From NCBI GenBank assembly GCA_002770955.1, contig PCUH01000156.1:7972-19128 (forward strand): DNA of 11,157 bases. The letters are read 5' to 3'. A program made the position numbers and the translations under genes. Every line of letters begins with the position of its first letter. Within the stretch, counting starts at the first letter, position 1. This DNA is from Flavobacteriales bacterium CG18_big_fil_WC_8_21_14_2_50_32_9 (GTDB lineage Bacteria > Bacteroidota > Bacteroidia > Flavobacteriales_E > Vicingaceae). Below the pieces are notes generated by a model. The model was not told the DNA's origin, made no database searches, and was given only the letters and a program-made list of their open reading frames with translations. Shown piece after piece: positions 1-6,453 of the stretch.

Positions 1-337
1 TATACAAATCTCCATCACCAATTTTAATCGCTCGGGAAGCATTTATTACAGCAGCCATGCCTGAACCACATAACCTATTTACAGTTTCTCCACCTACTTT
101 CCAGGGCAACCCAGCTAATAAACCTGCCATTCGGGCTACATTTCGGTTGTCTTCACCCGCTTGGTTCGCACATCCAAAAAGCACATCTTCAATGGCTTCT
201 TGATTTAATGTTGGAGTTCTTTTTACTAATTCTTTGATTACTAATGCAGCTAAATCGTCTGTTCTAACCGCAGCTAATGTTCCTCCAAAACTTCCTATTG
301 GAGTTCTGATGGCATCTATTATATAAGCGTCTTTCAT
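1..337 (-). CDS. 3-oxoadipyl-CoA / acetyl-CoA acyltransferase (thiolase), N-terminal part, cut by window edge
   Basis: This is the first 112 residues of a thiolase, which splits a 3-oxoacyl-CoA into acetyl-CoA and a shortened acyl-CoA in the cytoplasm. It starts at the ATG at 337-335, and the rest lies left of the window. The typical opening (DAIRTPIGSFGG), the stretch GCANQAGEDNRNVARMAGLL at about residues 55-74 and the active-site Cys90 in NRLCGSGM are all visible. The GCANQAGEDNRNVARM stretch is characteristic of PcaF/PaaJ-type 3-oxoadipyl-CoA thiolases (beta-ketoadipate or phenylacetate breakdown). Bacteroidota also use such enzymes as general acetyl-CoA acyltransferases, so the substrate is uncertain. 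The start codon is one base after the stop of the HipT-like gene, and no separate promoter motif was found in the last part of that gene. Co-transcription with the toxin module is therefore inferred. Confidence 0.93.
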   Translation of the reverse strand, partial: MKDAYIIDAIRTPIGSFGGTLAAVRTDDLAALVIKELVKRTPTLNQEAIEDVLFGCANQAGEDNRNVARMAGLLAGLPWKVGGETVNRLCGSGMAAVINASRAIKIGDGDLY

Positions 338-338
338 A

Positions 339-1277
339 CTATTTATATTTTATTATTTTAATTCTTTTATCTATTAATTCTTGTAGTTTTTCTTTTTGTT
401 CCATTGGCAAGAAACTGTTTGCAATCCACCAATTTATACTATCTTTTTTTTCTATATATTTTAAATAACTTTTTTCAACTTGTTTTGCATTAAGTCCTAA
501 ATTTTTGGCTAAAACATCAATATCATTTCTGTTAATTTTGTTCTTTTTACCATTCATATTTAAACTTATTTGTTCATCTTCTTTCTCAACAACCAAAAAT
601 GTAGCTACTAAATCATAAGCAGGGCTTAAAGTAAAGTTTCCTAACCCATCTTCTAACAATGAAAAATTCTTTAAATGCATATCTGCATTTCCAATAATAT
701 AGCTAAATAAAACCAATTCAAAAAAGTTCAACACATCTAATCCAGGTTGTGAAGAATATAGTTTGATAATCTTTCCTGTTTTTTCATAACTACCTCGGTA
801 TTTATACTCTGTTAATGTTTCTGACAGTTGACACAAATCCTCACTTGCTAATTTTTCTTCTTTAACTCTGTCAAACCTTTTAGTGATGTAAACTAAATTT
901 CCTGAAGGTAAATTTATCAGACCATGTTTGGCTGTTTTAATTCCTAATTCTGAAGCAAGATGCATGCACAAATCTTCATTTTCTGGTAAAAATTTATATA
1001 TATCACTTTGAGGTTTAATAATAAAATTACTTTTACTGTTAATTATTGTAAATCGTACATTTTGTTTGTTATCTTCTAACCACAAACTTAATTTTGGCTG
1101 AACACCTGTTATCGCAACATTTTTTTCTAGTAAATCTTTTGCATATTTTTTTAAATCATTTTCATTAATTGCTATGAAAGGCATTTGATAAAATCCAAAT
1201 TCTTTTTTTAAACATTTTTCATGATAATCAGACTCTGATGTATCTAGTAATTTATAACAGATTAAACATTTTCTCAT
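339..1277 (-). CDS. hipT: HipT/HipA-like serine/threonine kinase toxin (stand-alone kinase core)
   Basis: This 312-residue protein has the HipA kinase core but lacks the N-terminal subdomain, which is encoded separately just upstream, as in HipBST systems. Visible elements are the Gly-rich loop AITGVQPKLSL (55-65), a likely ATP-binding Lys88 in IIKPQ, ITKRFDR (131-137), the catalytic GNADMHLKNFS (196-206, Asp199) and the metal-binding Asp222 in SPAYDLV. Known HipA and HipT kinases phosphorylate aminoacyl-tRNA synthetases (GltX and TrpS respectively) and stop translation; the target here is unknown. Thr57 sits where HipA and HipT carry an autophosphorylated Ser. The N-terminus has a CxxC...HxxC pattern (C4, C7, H19, C22) suggesting a small zinc-binding knuckle. 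The gene starts one base after the hipS stop (TAA-G-ATG). Family and fold are clear; the toxin role is inferred from context. Confidence 0.9.
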   Translation of the reverse strand: MRKCLICYKLLDTSESDYHEKCLKKEFGFYQMPFIAINENDLKKYAKDLLEKNVAITGVQPKLSLWLEDNKQNVRFTIINSKSNFIIKPQSDIYKFLPENEDLCMHLASELGIKTAKHGLINLPSGNLVYITKRFDRVKEEKLASEDLCQLSETLTEYKYRGSYEKTGKIIKLYSSQPGLDVLNFFELVLFSYIIGNADMHLKNFSLLEDGLGNFTLSPAYDLVATFLVVEKEDEQISLNMNGKKNKINRNDIDVLAKNLGLNAKQVEKSYLKYIEKKDSINWWIANSFLPMEQKEKLQELIDKRIKIIKYK

Positions 1278-1278
1278 C

Positions 1279-1596
1279 TTAATACTCTCTTTTAATACTT
1301 ACATCTCCAATGTTATCTTCACAAAGCGATAATAATAGGTTCATTCTATCTCTTGGATTTAATTTCCAATTATCAATAGCAATTTTTAGCAACCAGCCTT
1401 CTGGTATTAACCCATCAAAAAAAGGTATCATATGTTCACTATCATATCTTTCTTTACGAATGGGTAAGGTTTTACTAATGGCTCCATATATTGGATTATC
1501 AATATATGATGGGTGATACAGGAAATGAAAACCTTCTTCATCTTCCCATAAAGTTCCTGCAAACTGATTTTTTTTATATACTATTCCCTTTTTCAT
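1279..1596 (-). CDS. hipS: HipS-like protein: HipA N-terminal subdomain 1 encoded alone (proposed antitoxin)
   Basis: This small protein of 105 residues consists only of the HipA N-terminal subdomain 1. It opens with the family pattern (VYKKNQFAGTLWEDEEGFHF), carries the hallmark FFDGLIPEGW (59-68), and ends with the conserved tail of the subdomain, DRMNLLLSL...IGDVSI (83-101), followed by a stop where HipA would continue. In E. coli O127 HipBST the equivalent HipS binds and neutralises HipT; the same role is inferred here. The chosen start is the ATG at 1596-1594. The reading frame can be extended to a TTG at 1611, but that would overlap the upstream gene by 14 bases. The ATG gives the same stop-N-ATG spacing (TAA-A-ATG) as the next two junctions, and matches the usual family start. 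It lies between and is probably translationally coupled to hipB and hipT. Confidence 0.88.
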   Translation of the reverse strand: MKKGIVYKKNQFAGTLWEDEEGFHFLYHPSYIDNPIYGAISKTLPIRKERYDSEHMIPFFDGLIPEGWLLKIAIDNWKLNPRDRMNLLLSLCEDNIGDVSIKREY

Positions 1597-1597
1597 T

Positions 1598-2029
1598 TTA
1601 CTGAAAATCAATCTCTTGAATGTTTGAATGATGAATTATTTCTATTAATTCCTTATTCTTAGTTTGTTGAAATTGCATTGTATTATTATTTGAAATAAAT
1701 TCCCATGCTGAAATAGTATTTTCTCCTATTTCTATTATTTCATTAATAATGATCCCATATTTAATTATTTTATTTTTAAGCCTAATTTTAACCGGTTGAT
1801 TAAAATATTTCCAAAAGATTAAATAAGGATCAATAGCTATTTTTTTAGGAGTAATTTCAAATCCTATTAAAGATAGAACTTGATTAACTTTGTCAAGTTG
1901 TATAGTTTGTTTTCCTTGCTCTAATTCCCTAATAAATCTTAAACCAACACCTGCTTTTTCAGCAAGTTCCTTTTGGGTTAATCCTAATTTTTTTCTATGG
2001 TATTTAATGAATGTTGAAATAGTTGTCAT
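1598..2029 (-). CDS. hipB: XRE-family HipB-like repressor/antitoxin with C-terminal extension
   Basis: This is the first gene of the hip-like operon, 143 residues. Residues 6-60 are a Cro/C1-type helix-turn-helix (RKKLGLTQKELAEKAGVGLR, then ELEQGKQTIQLDKVNQVL), the type found in HipB. It probably binds as a dimer to the three palindromes upstream of its start and represses the operon. Unlike E. coli HipB (about 88 residues), it carries about 75 extra residues (68-143) rich in alternating hydrophobic positions, with PVKIRLKNKIIKYGIIINEI (79-98) looking like consecutive beta strands of a small barrel. I do not recognise this part as a named domain; it could be a dimerisation or HipT/HipS-binding segment. 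The start ATG (2029-2027) lies about 30 bases downstream of the predicted transcription start. Its stop codon is one base before the hipS ATG. Confidence 0.88.
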   Translation of the reverse strand: MTTISTFIKYHRKKLGLTQKELAEKAGVGLRFIRELEQGKQTIQLDKVNQVLSLIGFEITPKKIAIDPYLIFWKYFNQPVKIRLKNKIIKYGIIINEIIEIGENTISAWEFISNNNTMQFQQTKNKELIEIIHHSNIQEIDFQ

Positions 2030-2048
2030 ATTAACATAGATAGATTCT

Positions 2049-2064
2049 ATACCTTTTAGGGTAC
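2049..2064. promoter_or_regulatory. Operator 1 (ATACC-N6-GGTAC), proposed HipB-like binding site
   Basis: The palindrome has arms ATACC and GGTAC separated by six bases; TACC/GGTA is perfect and only the outermost pair is lost. It sits directly after the TAnnTTTG element of the hipB promoter, over the predicted start of transcription, so a bound repressor would block initiation. It is the first of three copies at 40-bp spacing. E. coli HipB recognises a similar short-armed palindrome (TATCC-N8-GGATA). Assignment to the repressor is inference. Confidence 0.65.
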
Positions 2065-2071
2065 AAAAATA
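2064..2071 (-). promoter_or_regulatory. Bacteroidota -7 element (TATTTTTG) of the hip-like operon
   Basis: Read on the minus strand, TATTTTTG is an exact match to the Bacteroidota TAnnTTTG -7 consensus. It would place transcription start near 2058-2060 and leave a leader of about 30 bases before the hipB ATG. No clean -33 TTTG box at the preferred spacing was found; operator 2 occupies that position, roughly where the -33 contacts would be. Confidence 0.55.
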
Positions 2072-2088
2072 GCAAATAAATTCAAATC

Positions 2089-2104
2089 ATACCATTTCGG
2101 GTAT
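2089..2104. promoter_or_regulatory. Operator 2 (ATACC-N6-GGTAT, perfect palindrome)
   Basis: This is the perfect copy of the palindrome, with arms ATACC and GGTAT and a six-base spacer. It starts exactly 40 bp from operator 1. The 24 bases after it (AT-rich, containing ATAGCAA) resemble the 24 bases after operator 1, so units 1 and 2 form a degenerate 40-bp direct repeat. It overlaps the expected -33 region of the hip promoter. Confidence 0.65.
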
Positions 2105-2128
2105 AAAAAATAGCAATATCAAAACATT

Positions 2129-2144
2129 ATACCCTTTCGGTGTT
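2129..2144. promoter_or_regulatory. Operator 3 (ATACC-N6-GTGTT, half-degenerate)
   Basis: The third copy begins again exactly 40 bp from the previous one. The left arm ATACC and the spacer core TTTCG match operator 2, but the right arm is GTGTT instead of GGTAT. It would be a weaker or half site, roughly 70-85 bp upstream of the predicted start of transcription. It lies between the carboxylase stop and the hip promoter. Confidence 0.5.
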
Positions 2145-2182
2145 TTATATACTTTATGTGTCGTTTTTCAATCTATAAACCC

Positions 2183-3724
2183 TTACAAGGGAATATTACC
2201 ATGTTTCTTTTTAGGCAATACAGCTACTTTATTTTCGAGCATTTTAAATGCTTTTATTAATTTTTCTCTGGTTTGGTCGGGACGAATCACTTCATCTACA
2301 TAACCTCTTGCAGCAGCATTGTATGGATTAGCAAACATTTCGGCATATTCTGCTTCTTTTTCTTTTAATTTTTCTTCAGGATTTTTTGCTTGTTGAATTT
2401 CATTTTTAAAAATGATTTCAGCGGCTCCTTTTGCTCCCATAACTGCAATTTCTGCAGTTGGCCAAGCAAAATTCATGTCAGCACCAATGTGTTTAGAGTT
2501 CATTACATCATAAGCACCTCCATACGCTTTTCTGGTAATTACGGTAATTCTCGGAACTGTTGCTTCGCAGAAAGCATACAACAGTTTTGCTCCATTGGTA
2601 ATAATTCCGTTCCACTCCTGGTCGGTACCTGGTAAAAATCCTGGCACATCTTCAAAAACCAATAAAGGAATATTAAAGGCATCGCAAAAACGAACAAAAC
2701 GAGCTGCTTTTTGTGATGATTTTATGTCTAATACTCCCGCTAAAAATGCAGGTTGGTTGGCAACAATTCCTATAGATTTTCCAGCTAAACGAGCAAACCC
2801 AATGACCATATTTTCTGCAAAATCTTTTTGTATTTCATAAAAACTCTCTGCATCCACAGTTTCATTAATCACCTCTTTAATATCATAAGGTTGATTGGGG
2901 TTTTCTGGAATAATAGTATTTAATTTTTTCCTTTTTTCATTGGTAGATTCATAAGGGATACTTGGAGCATCATCCTCACAATTTTGGGGCATATAAGAAA
3001 GCAAGGTTTTAATTCCATTGATACAAGCAATTTCATTAGCATAAGTTAAATGTGTTACTCCCGATTTGGTAGAATGAGCCGAAGCTCCGCCTAAATCTTC
3101 TGAACTAACTTCTTCGTGAGTTACAGTTTTTACCACATTTGGCCCTGTAACAAACATATACGAAGTGTTTTCTACCATCATAATAAAATCGGTAAGTGCA
3201 GGAGAATAAACAGCTCCACCAGCACAAGGCCCCATAATAGCTGATAGTTGAGGAATAACACCGCTTGCTAGTGTGTTTTTATAAAAAATATCTGCATAAC
3301 CAGCTAAAGAAACAACTCCTTCTTGAATTCTAGCACCTCCAGAATCGTTTAAACCAATTACTGGAGCTCCGTTTTTCATTGCTAAATCCATTACTTTACA
3401 AATTTTTTCGGCATAAGCTTCGGCTAACGAACCTCCCATAACGGTAAAATCTTGAGAAAAAACATAAATTAAACGCCCGTTAATTGTTCCATAACCAGTA
3501 ACCACTCCATCGCCCAAAAACTTTTGTTCTGCTAAATCAAAATTAGTGGAACGATGCGTTACAAACATGCCAATTTCTTCAAAAGAGCCTTCATCTAATA
3601 AAAAATGTATTCTCTCTCTAGCAGTAAGTTTTCTCTTTTTATGTTGAGCAGCAATTCTATCTTCACCTCCACCTAACTTCGCTTCTTCAATTTTTTGTTC
3701 TAATTGAGCAAATTTATCTGTCAT
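2183..3724 (-). CDS. pccB: Propionyl-CoA (acyl-CoA) carboxylase carboxyltransferase, beta subunit
   Basis: This complete 513-residue carboxyltransferase moves CO2 from carboxybiotin to an acyl-CoA, giving methylmalonyl-CoA from propionyl-CoA, with a separate biotin-carrying alpha subunit that is not in the window. Motifs in order are HKKRKLTARERI (28-39), NDSGGARIQEG (126-136), the acyl-CoA-side glycine loop GPCAGGAVYSP (165-175), VANQP (321-325), VPGFLPGTDQEW (360-371) and RKAYGGAYDVM (398-408). Asp406 in GGAYD matches the position reported for Streptomyces PccB (Asp422), where Asp favours propionyl-CoA. The C-terminal NPYNAAARGYVDEVI (466-480) is also typical. Length and motif set are full and undamaged. 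Related methylmalonyl-CoA decarboxylase alpha subunits share this fold, so that activity cannot be excluded. It points the same way as the hip operon but is separated from it by 153 bases carrying the operators. Confidence 0.95.
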   Translation of the reverse strand: MTDKFAQLEQKIEEAKLGGGEDRIAAQHKKRKLTARERIHFLLDEGSFEEIGMFVTHRSTNFDLAEQKFLGDGVVTGYGTINGRLIYVFSQDFTVMGGSLAEAYAEKICKVMDLAMKNGAPVIGLNDSGGARIQEGVVSLAGYADIFYKNTLASGVIPQLSAIMGPCAGGAVYSPALTDFIMMVENTSYMFVTGPNVVKTVTHEEVSSEDLGGASAHSTKSGVTHLTYANEIACINGIKTLLSYMPQNCEDDAPSIPYESTNEKRKKLNTIIPENPNQPYDIKEVINETVDAESFYEIQKDFAENMVIGFARLAGKSIGIVANQPAFLAGVLDIKSSQKAARFVRFCDAFNIPLLVFEDVPGFLPGTDQEWNGIITNGAKLLYAFCEATVPRITVITRKAYGGAYDVMNSKHIGADMNFAWPTAEIAVMGAKGAAEIIFKNEIQQAKNPEEKLKEKEAEYAEMFANPYNAAARGYVDEVIRPDQTREKLIKAFKMLENKVAVLPKKKHGNIPL

Positions 3725-3821
3725 TTTATAAGTATATTAATTTTGATGTAAAAATAAAAAAAGCAAATGAATATATGGAGGGAAATTGTAATTTAGTCCA
3801 CTAGAAAAAAGCATTGATGCT

Positions 3822-5267
3822 ATGGAAAATCAAGAAAACAATACTACAAAAGAAACCATACCAGATAACAAAGAGTTGAAATTTAGTTTTTTACGATCTT
3901 TTGTATTACTAATAAAATACCTAAAAGATGTGGTAAACATAAGAGATGGTATAGATGTGGAAGGATCAATAGACTCCATTCAAAAAGACATTGACTTTAA
4001 AGGAGTAAATATTTGGATTTTAGGAGCTTCTATTGCCATCGCATCTATTGGGCTTAACGTAAATTCCACGGCTGTGATTATTGGTGCTATGCTTATATCC
4101 CCGCTTATGGGACCGATTGTAGGTGTTGGCTTGGCTATTGGTATAAATAATTTAAACATGTTAAAACGGTCGTTGAAAAGTTTAGGAACGGCTGTTTTTA
4201 TTAGTGTTGTTGTATCCACTATTTATTTTTTACTTACCCCATTTGGGGAAGTACAATCGGAATTAATTGCCCGAACAAGACCAACCTTATTAGATGTTTT
4301 AATTGCAGTTTTTGGCGGAGTTGCTCTTATTGTTGCACGAACCAAAAAAGGTACTATTGCCAGTACCATTTATGGTGTTGCTATCGCAACTGCCTTGATG
4401 CCTCCATTGTGTACGGCTGGCTATGGATTAGCAAATGGAAATTGGAGTTTCTTTTTTGGTGCTTTTTATTTGTTTATTATTAACTCTGTTTTTATTATTT
4501 TAGCCACATGGCTAATTGTTAAATACTTACGTTTTCCTCTAACTTCATATATAGATAAAGCCAAACAAAAAAAGGTAACTAGATACATTTGGATATTTAC
4601 AGTAATCATAATATTACCTAGTTCATTTACTTTTTGGCGTTCCATTCAAGAAAGTATTTTTAGAAGTAATGCAGAAAATTTCATTATTCAAAATTTTGAA
4701 TTTGAGGAAAGTGAAGTGATTGATAAAAAAATAAATTATACTACTGAAGAAGGCAACCCTTTGATAGAAGTTTATTTAATAGGAAAACCTATTTCTGGGG
4801 AAACTAAAAAAATGTTGAACAAAAAAATGTTGGGTTATAATTTAGAAAATACCGAACTAAAGATTTATCAGTCTGAAGATAATACTCACGAAATAACCAG
4901 CAGGCTCACCTCTGAAGTAAAATCGGGAATTATTGAAGAGCTTTACAAAAAAAACCAAGAAACTATTGAAGATAAAGATGCAAAAATTAAGTTTTTAGAA
5001 AACGAAATCAACAAAATGGGGTTAAATAACATTCCTTTTAAGTCGTTATCTAAAGAAGTAAAAATGCAATATGAAGATGTGATAGGAATGGAAGTTGGAA
5101 AAACGGTTTATACTAACTTTAGTAATAAACAGGACACTTCAACCACTATTTTAGTAAAATGGAATCCTAATATAGATTCTGAAACTAGACAAGCTAAGAA
5201 AAATTCGCTGCAAAAATGGCTTAGAGTTAGGCTAGATGATGATAAATTGAAAGTGGTTAGTTATTAG
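3822..5267 (+). CDS. DUF389 family integral membrane protein
   Basis: This 481-residue inner-membrane protein belongs to the DUF389 (uncharacterised hydrophobic domain) family; no biochemical function is established for it. About six or seven membrane segments can be seen between residues 63 and 271 (roughly 63-80, 82-107, 119-138, 155-172, 179-200, 209-233, 253-271). The family's conserved stretches NSTAVIIGAMLISPLMGPI (81-99) and ATALMPPLCTAGYGL (189-203) are present. Residues 272-481 form a charged, non-membrane tail. It includes a likely short coiled coil near 370-398 (EELYKKNQETIEDKDAKIKF) that is not part of the core domain. The gene is divergent from the carboxylase across 97 bases and convergent with the RhuM-Fic gene. 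The ATG at 3822 is the earliest sensible in-frame start; a nearby ATG at 3817 is out of frame. No clear promoter was seen. Confidence 0.9.
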   Translation: MENQENNTTKETIPDNKELKFSFLRSFVLLIKYLKDVVNIRDGIDVEGSIDSIQKDIDFKGVNIWILGASIAIASIGLNVNSTAVIIGAMLISPLMGPIVGVGLAIGINNLNMLKRSLKSLGTAVFISVVVSTIYFLLTPFGEVQSELIARTRPTLLDVLIAVFGGVALIVARTKKGTIASTIYGVAIATALMPPLCTAGYGLANGNWSFFFGAFYLFIINSVFIILATWLIVKYLRFPLTSYIDKAKQKKVTRYIWIFTVIIILPSSFTFWRSIQESIFRSNAENFIIQNFEFEESEVIDKKINYTTEEGNPLIEVYLIGKPISGETKKMLNKKMLGYNLENTELKIYQSEDNTHEITSRLTSEVKSGIIEELYKKNQETIEDKDAKIKFLENEINKMGLNNIPFKSLSKEVKMQYEDVIGMEVGKTVYTNFSNKQDTSTTILVKWNPNIDSETRQAKKNSLQKWLRVRLDDDKLKVVSY

Positions 5268-5270
5268 GGA

Positions 5271-5340
5271 GAGTTGTTAGGAGTACTTAGGAGTACTTAG
5301 AAGTTAGGAAATACTTAGAAGTATTTAGGAGTTAGGAGTT
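5271..5340. repeat. 10-bp tandem repeat zone (GAGTACTTAG-like) with embedded palindrome
   Basis: Three 10-bp units follow the DUF389 stop codon: GAGTTGTTAG, GAGTACTTAG and GAGTACTTAG (5271-5300), the last two identical. They decay into related pieces such as AAGTTAGGAA and GTTAGGAGTT up to 5340. Within the zone, AAATACTT (5309-5316) and AAGTATTT (5319-5326) form an exact inverted repeat with a two-base gap. The rest of the 199-base interval between the convergent genes (to 5466) is AT-rich, with T runs but no strong terminator hairpin. The zone could be a replication-slippage repeat or a decayed transcription-stop region. Confidence 0.7.
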
Positions 5341-5466
5341 AAAAAGTTTGGTGTAATTTTACTGGCAATAGCGGTTAAGTTATTCAGAAGTAATGCAGGG
5401 TTGTAGTTGTTTTATGATAGAATTTTTTCAGCAACTGTAATTTTTTTAACTAAATTCTTTCATTAT

Positions 5467-6453
5467 TTATCTATTTCTCAGCAAAAGTAATATTACGCCA
5501 ACCATTTTATCTTTATCTTCAGGATTTGATTCAGCAATTAAAATGGTAAGTGTTGCTAAGGTTTCAGGATTTATTTTTTCTTGAAAACTATAATTGGCTT
5601 TTTGTAACAGCCAAATAAAACTAAAAGCTCCACTTCGCTTATTTCCGTCATTAAACGGGTGATTTTTGATGATAAAATAGAGTAAATGAGCTGCTTTTTC
5701 TTCTACACTAAGATAAGCATCTTGCCCAAATACACTTTGAAAAACACTACCAAATATACCTTCTAAATTGCCTTGCTTTTTTTCTTGAGCAAAAAGTTCA
5801 GAAGCTTCTCCTTTTTTGATGAGTGCTACTTTTAGTTTTTGCAAATCTTGTTGTAGTTCTGTTGCCGATGTTTGAATTTCTTCTTGCGTACCTTGCTTTG
5901 GAAATTCGTTTTTATCATAACTGTCAAGTGTAAACCAGGTGTGTGAAAAATTTTGAATGAGTGACAATATATCTTTTATCTCTATTTTGGTACTATTTTG
6001 AGTTAAAAGTTTTAAATCGTTAAGTGTTTGTAGAAAAAGTTGCTTGTTCTGTTCTATCATTTTTGGATTGAGCGAAAACCCTTCAGTAATATGCTTTTTC
6101 AAAATATTGTTTGCCCATTGACGAAATTGAATAGCACGGGAAGATTTAGTTCTATAGCCAACAGACAAGATAATGTCCAAGTTATAATAATCTATTAAAT
6201 TGGTTTGTTGTTTACCCTTTAATGCTCCGTGTTGAGTGGTATGTGCAAATTTTGCACATACCACTTTTTCGTCTAATTCTGCATCATTGAATATGTTCTT
6301 TATATGCCTTGATACTACAGATCTATCAATACCGAATATCTCAGCTATTTGCTTTTTACTTGCCCATATTGTATCTTTAGAGGCATCGGCACGGAGTTCT
6401 AAAGCTCCATTTTCTGCCTGATAAATGGCTAATTGATTATTTTCTTTTTCCAT
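5467..6453 (-). CDS. RhuM-family N-terminal domain fused to Fic/Doc (Fido) domain
   Basis: This 328-residue two-part protein joins two domains. Residues 1-130 match the virulence RhuM family: a helix-turn-helix-like segment ASKKQIAEIFGIDRSVVSRH (31-50), NLIDYYNLDIILSVGYR (85-101), then AIQFRQWANNILKKHI (107-122). A helical linker follows (about 131-215). Residues 230-328 are a Fido domain with the complete motif HPFNDGNKR (265-273), His265 being the expected catalytic base. Fic enzymes transfer AMP or other phosphate-containing groups to proteins; Doc phosphorylates EF-Tu. The NKR ending is Doc-like, where AMPylators usually have NGR. No (S/T)xxxE(G/N) inhibitory motif was found. No small antitoxin gene adjoins it. 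RhuM-Fic fusions are known as a family but their function is not established. An AAGG ribosome-binding site lies 9 bases before the ATG. RNase HI is divergent. Confidence 0.9.
   Translation of the reverse strand: MEKENNQLAIYQAENGALELRADASKDTIWASKKQIAEIFGIDRSVVSRHIKNIFNDAELDEKVVCAKFAHTTQHGALKGKQQTNLIDYYNLDIILSVGYRTKSSRAIQFRQWANNILKKHITEGFSLNPKMIEQNKQLFLQTLNDLKLLTQNSTKIEIKDILSLIQNFSHTWFTLDSYDKNEFPKQGTQEEIQTSATELQQDLQKLKVALIKKGEASELFAQEKKQGNLEGIFGSVFQSVFGQDAYLSVEEKAAHLLYFIIKNHPFNDGNKRSGAFSFIWLLQKANYSFQEKINPETLATLTILIAESNPEDKDKMVGVILLLLRNR

Noticed and set aside
1597..1611. Longer HipS reading frame starting at a TTG (1611)
   Set aside because: The start would be a TTG overlapping hipB by 14 bases. 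The ATG at 1596 fits the family N-terminus and the one-base junction pattern.
2180..2191. Palindrome CCCTTACAAGGG at the carboxylase stop codon as a terminator
   Set aside because: The loop would be only two bases, the stem is short, and no T run follows on the minus strand.
2595..2840. Plus-strand ORF inside the carboxylase gene (and similar ones at 2390-2635, 1310-1516, 3980-4219, 6236-6421, 6807-7028, 7019-7213, 7770-7985, 8640-8969, 9144-9452)
   Set aside because: Each lies in another frame of a well-supported gene, has no family resemblance and no ribosome-binding or promoter context.
5271..5340. CRISPR array
   Set aside because: Units are 10 bp, contiguous and without spacers; this is a simple tandem repeat.
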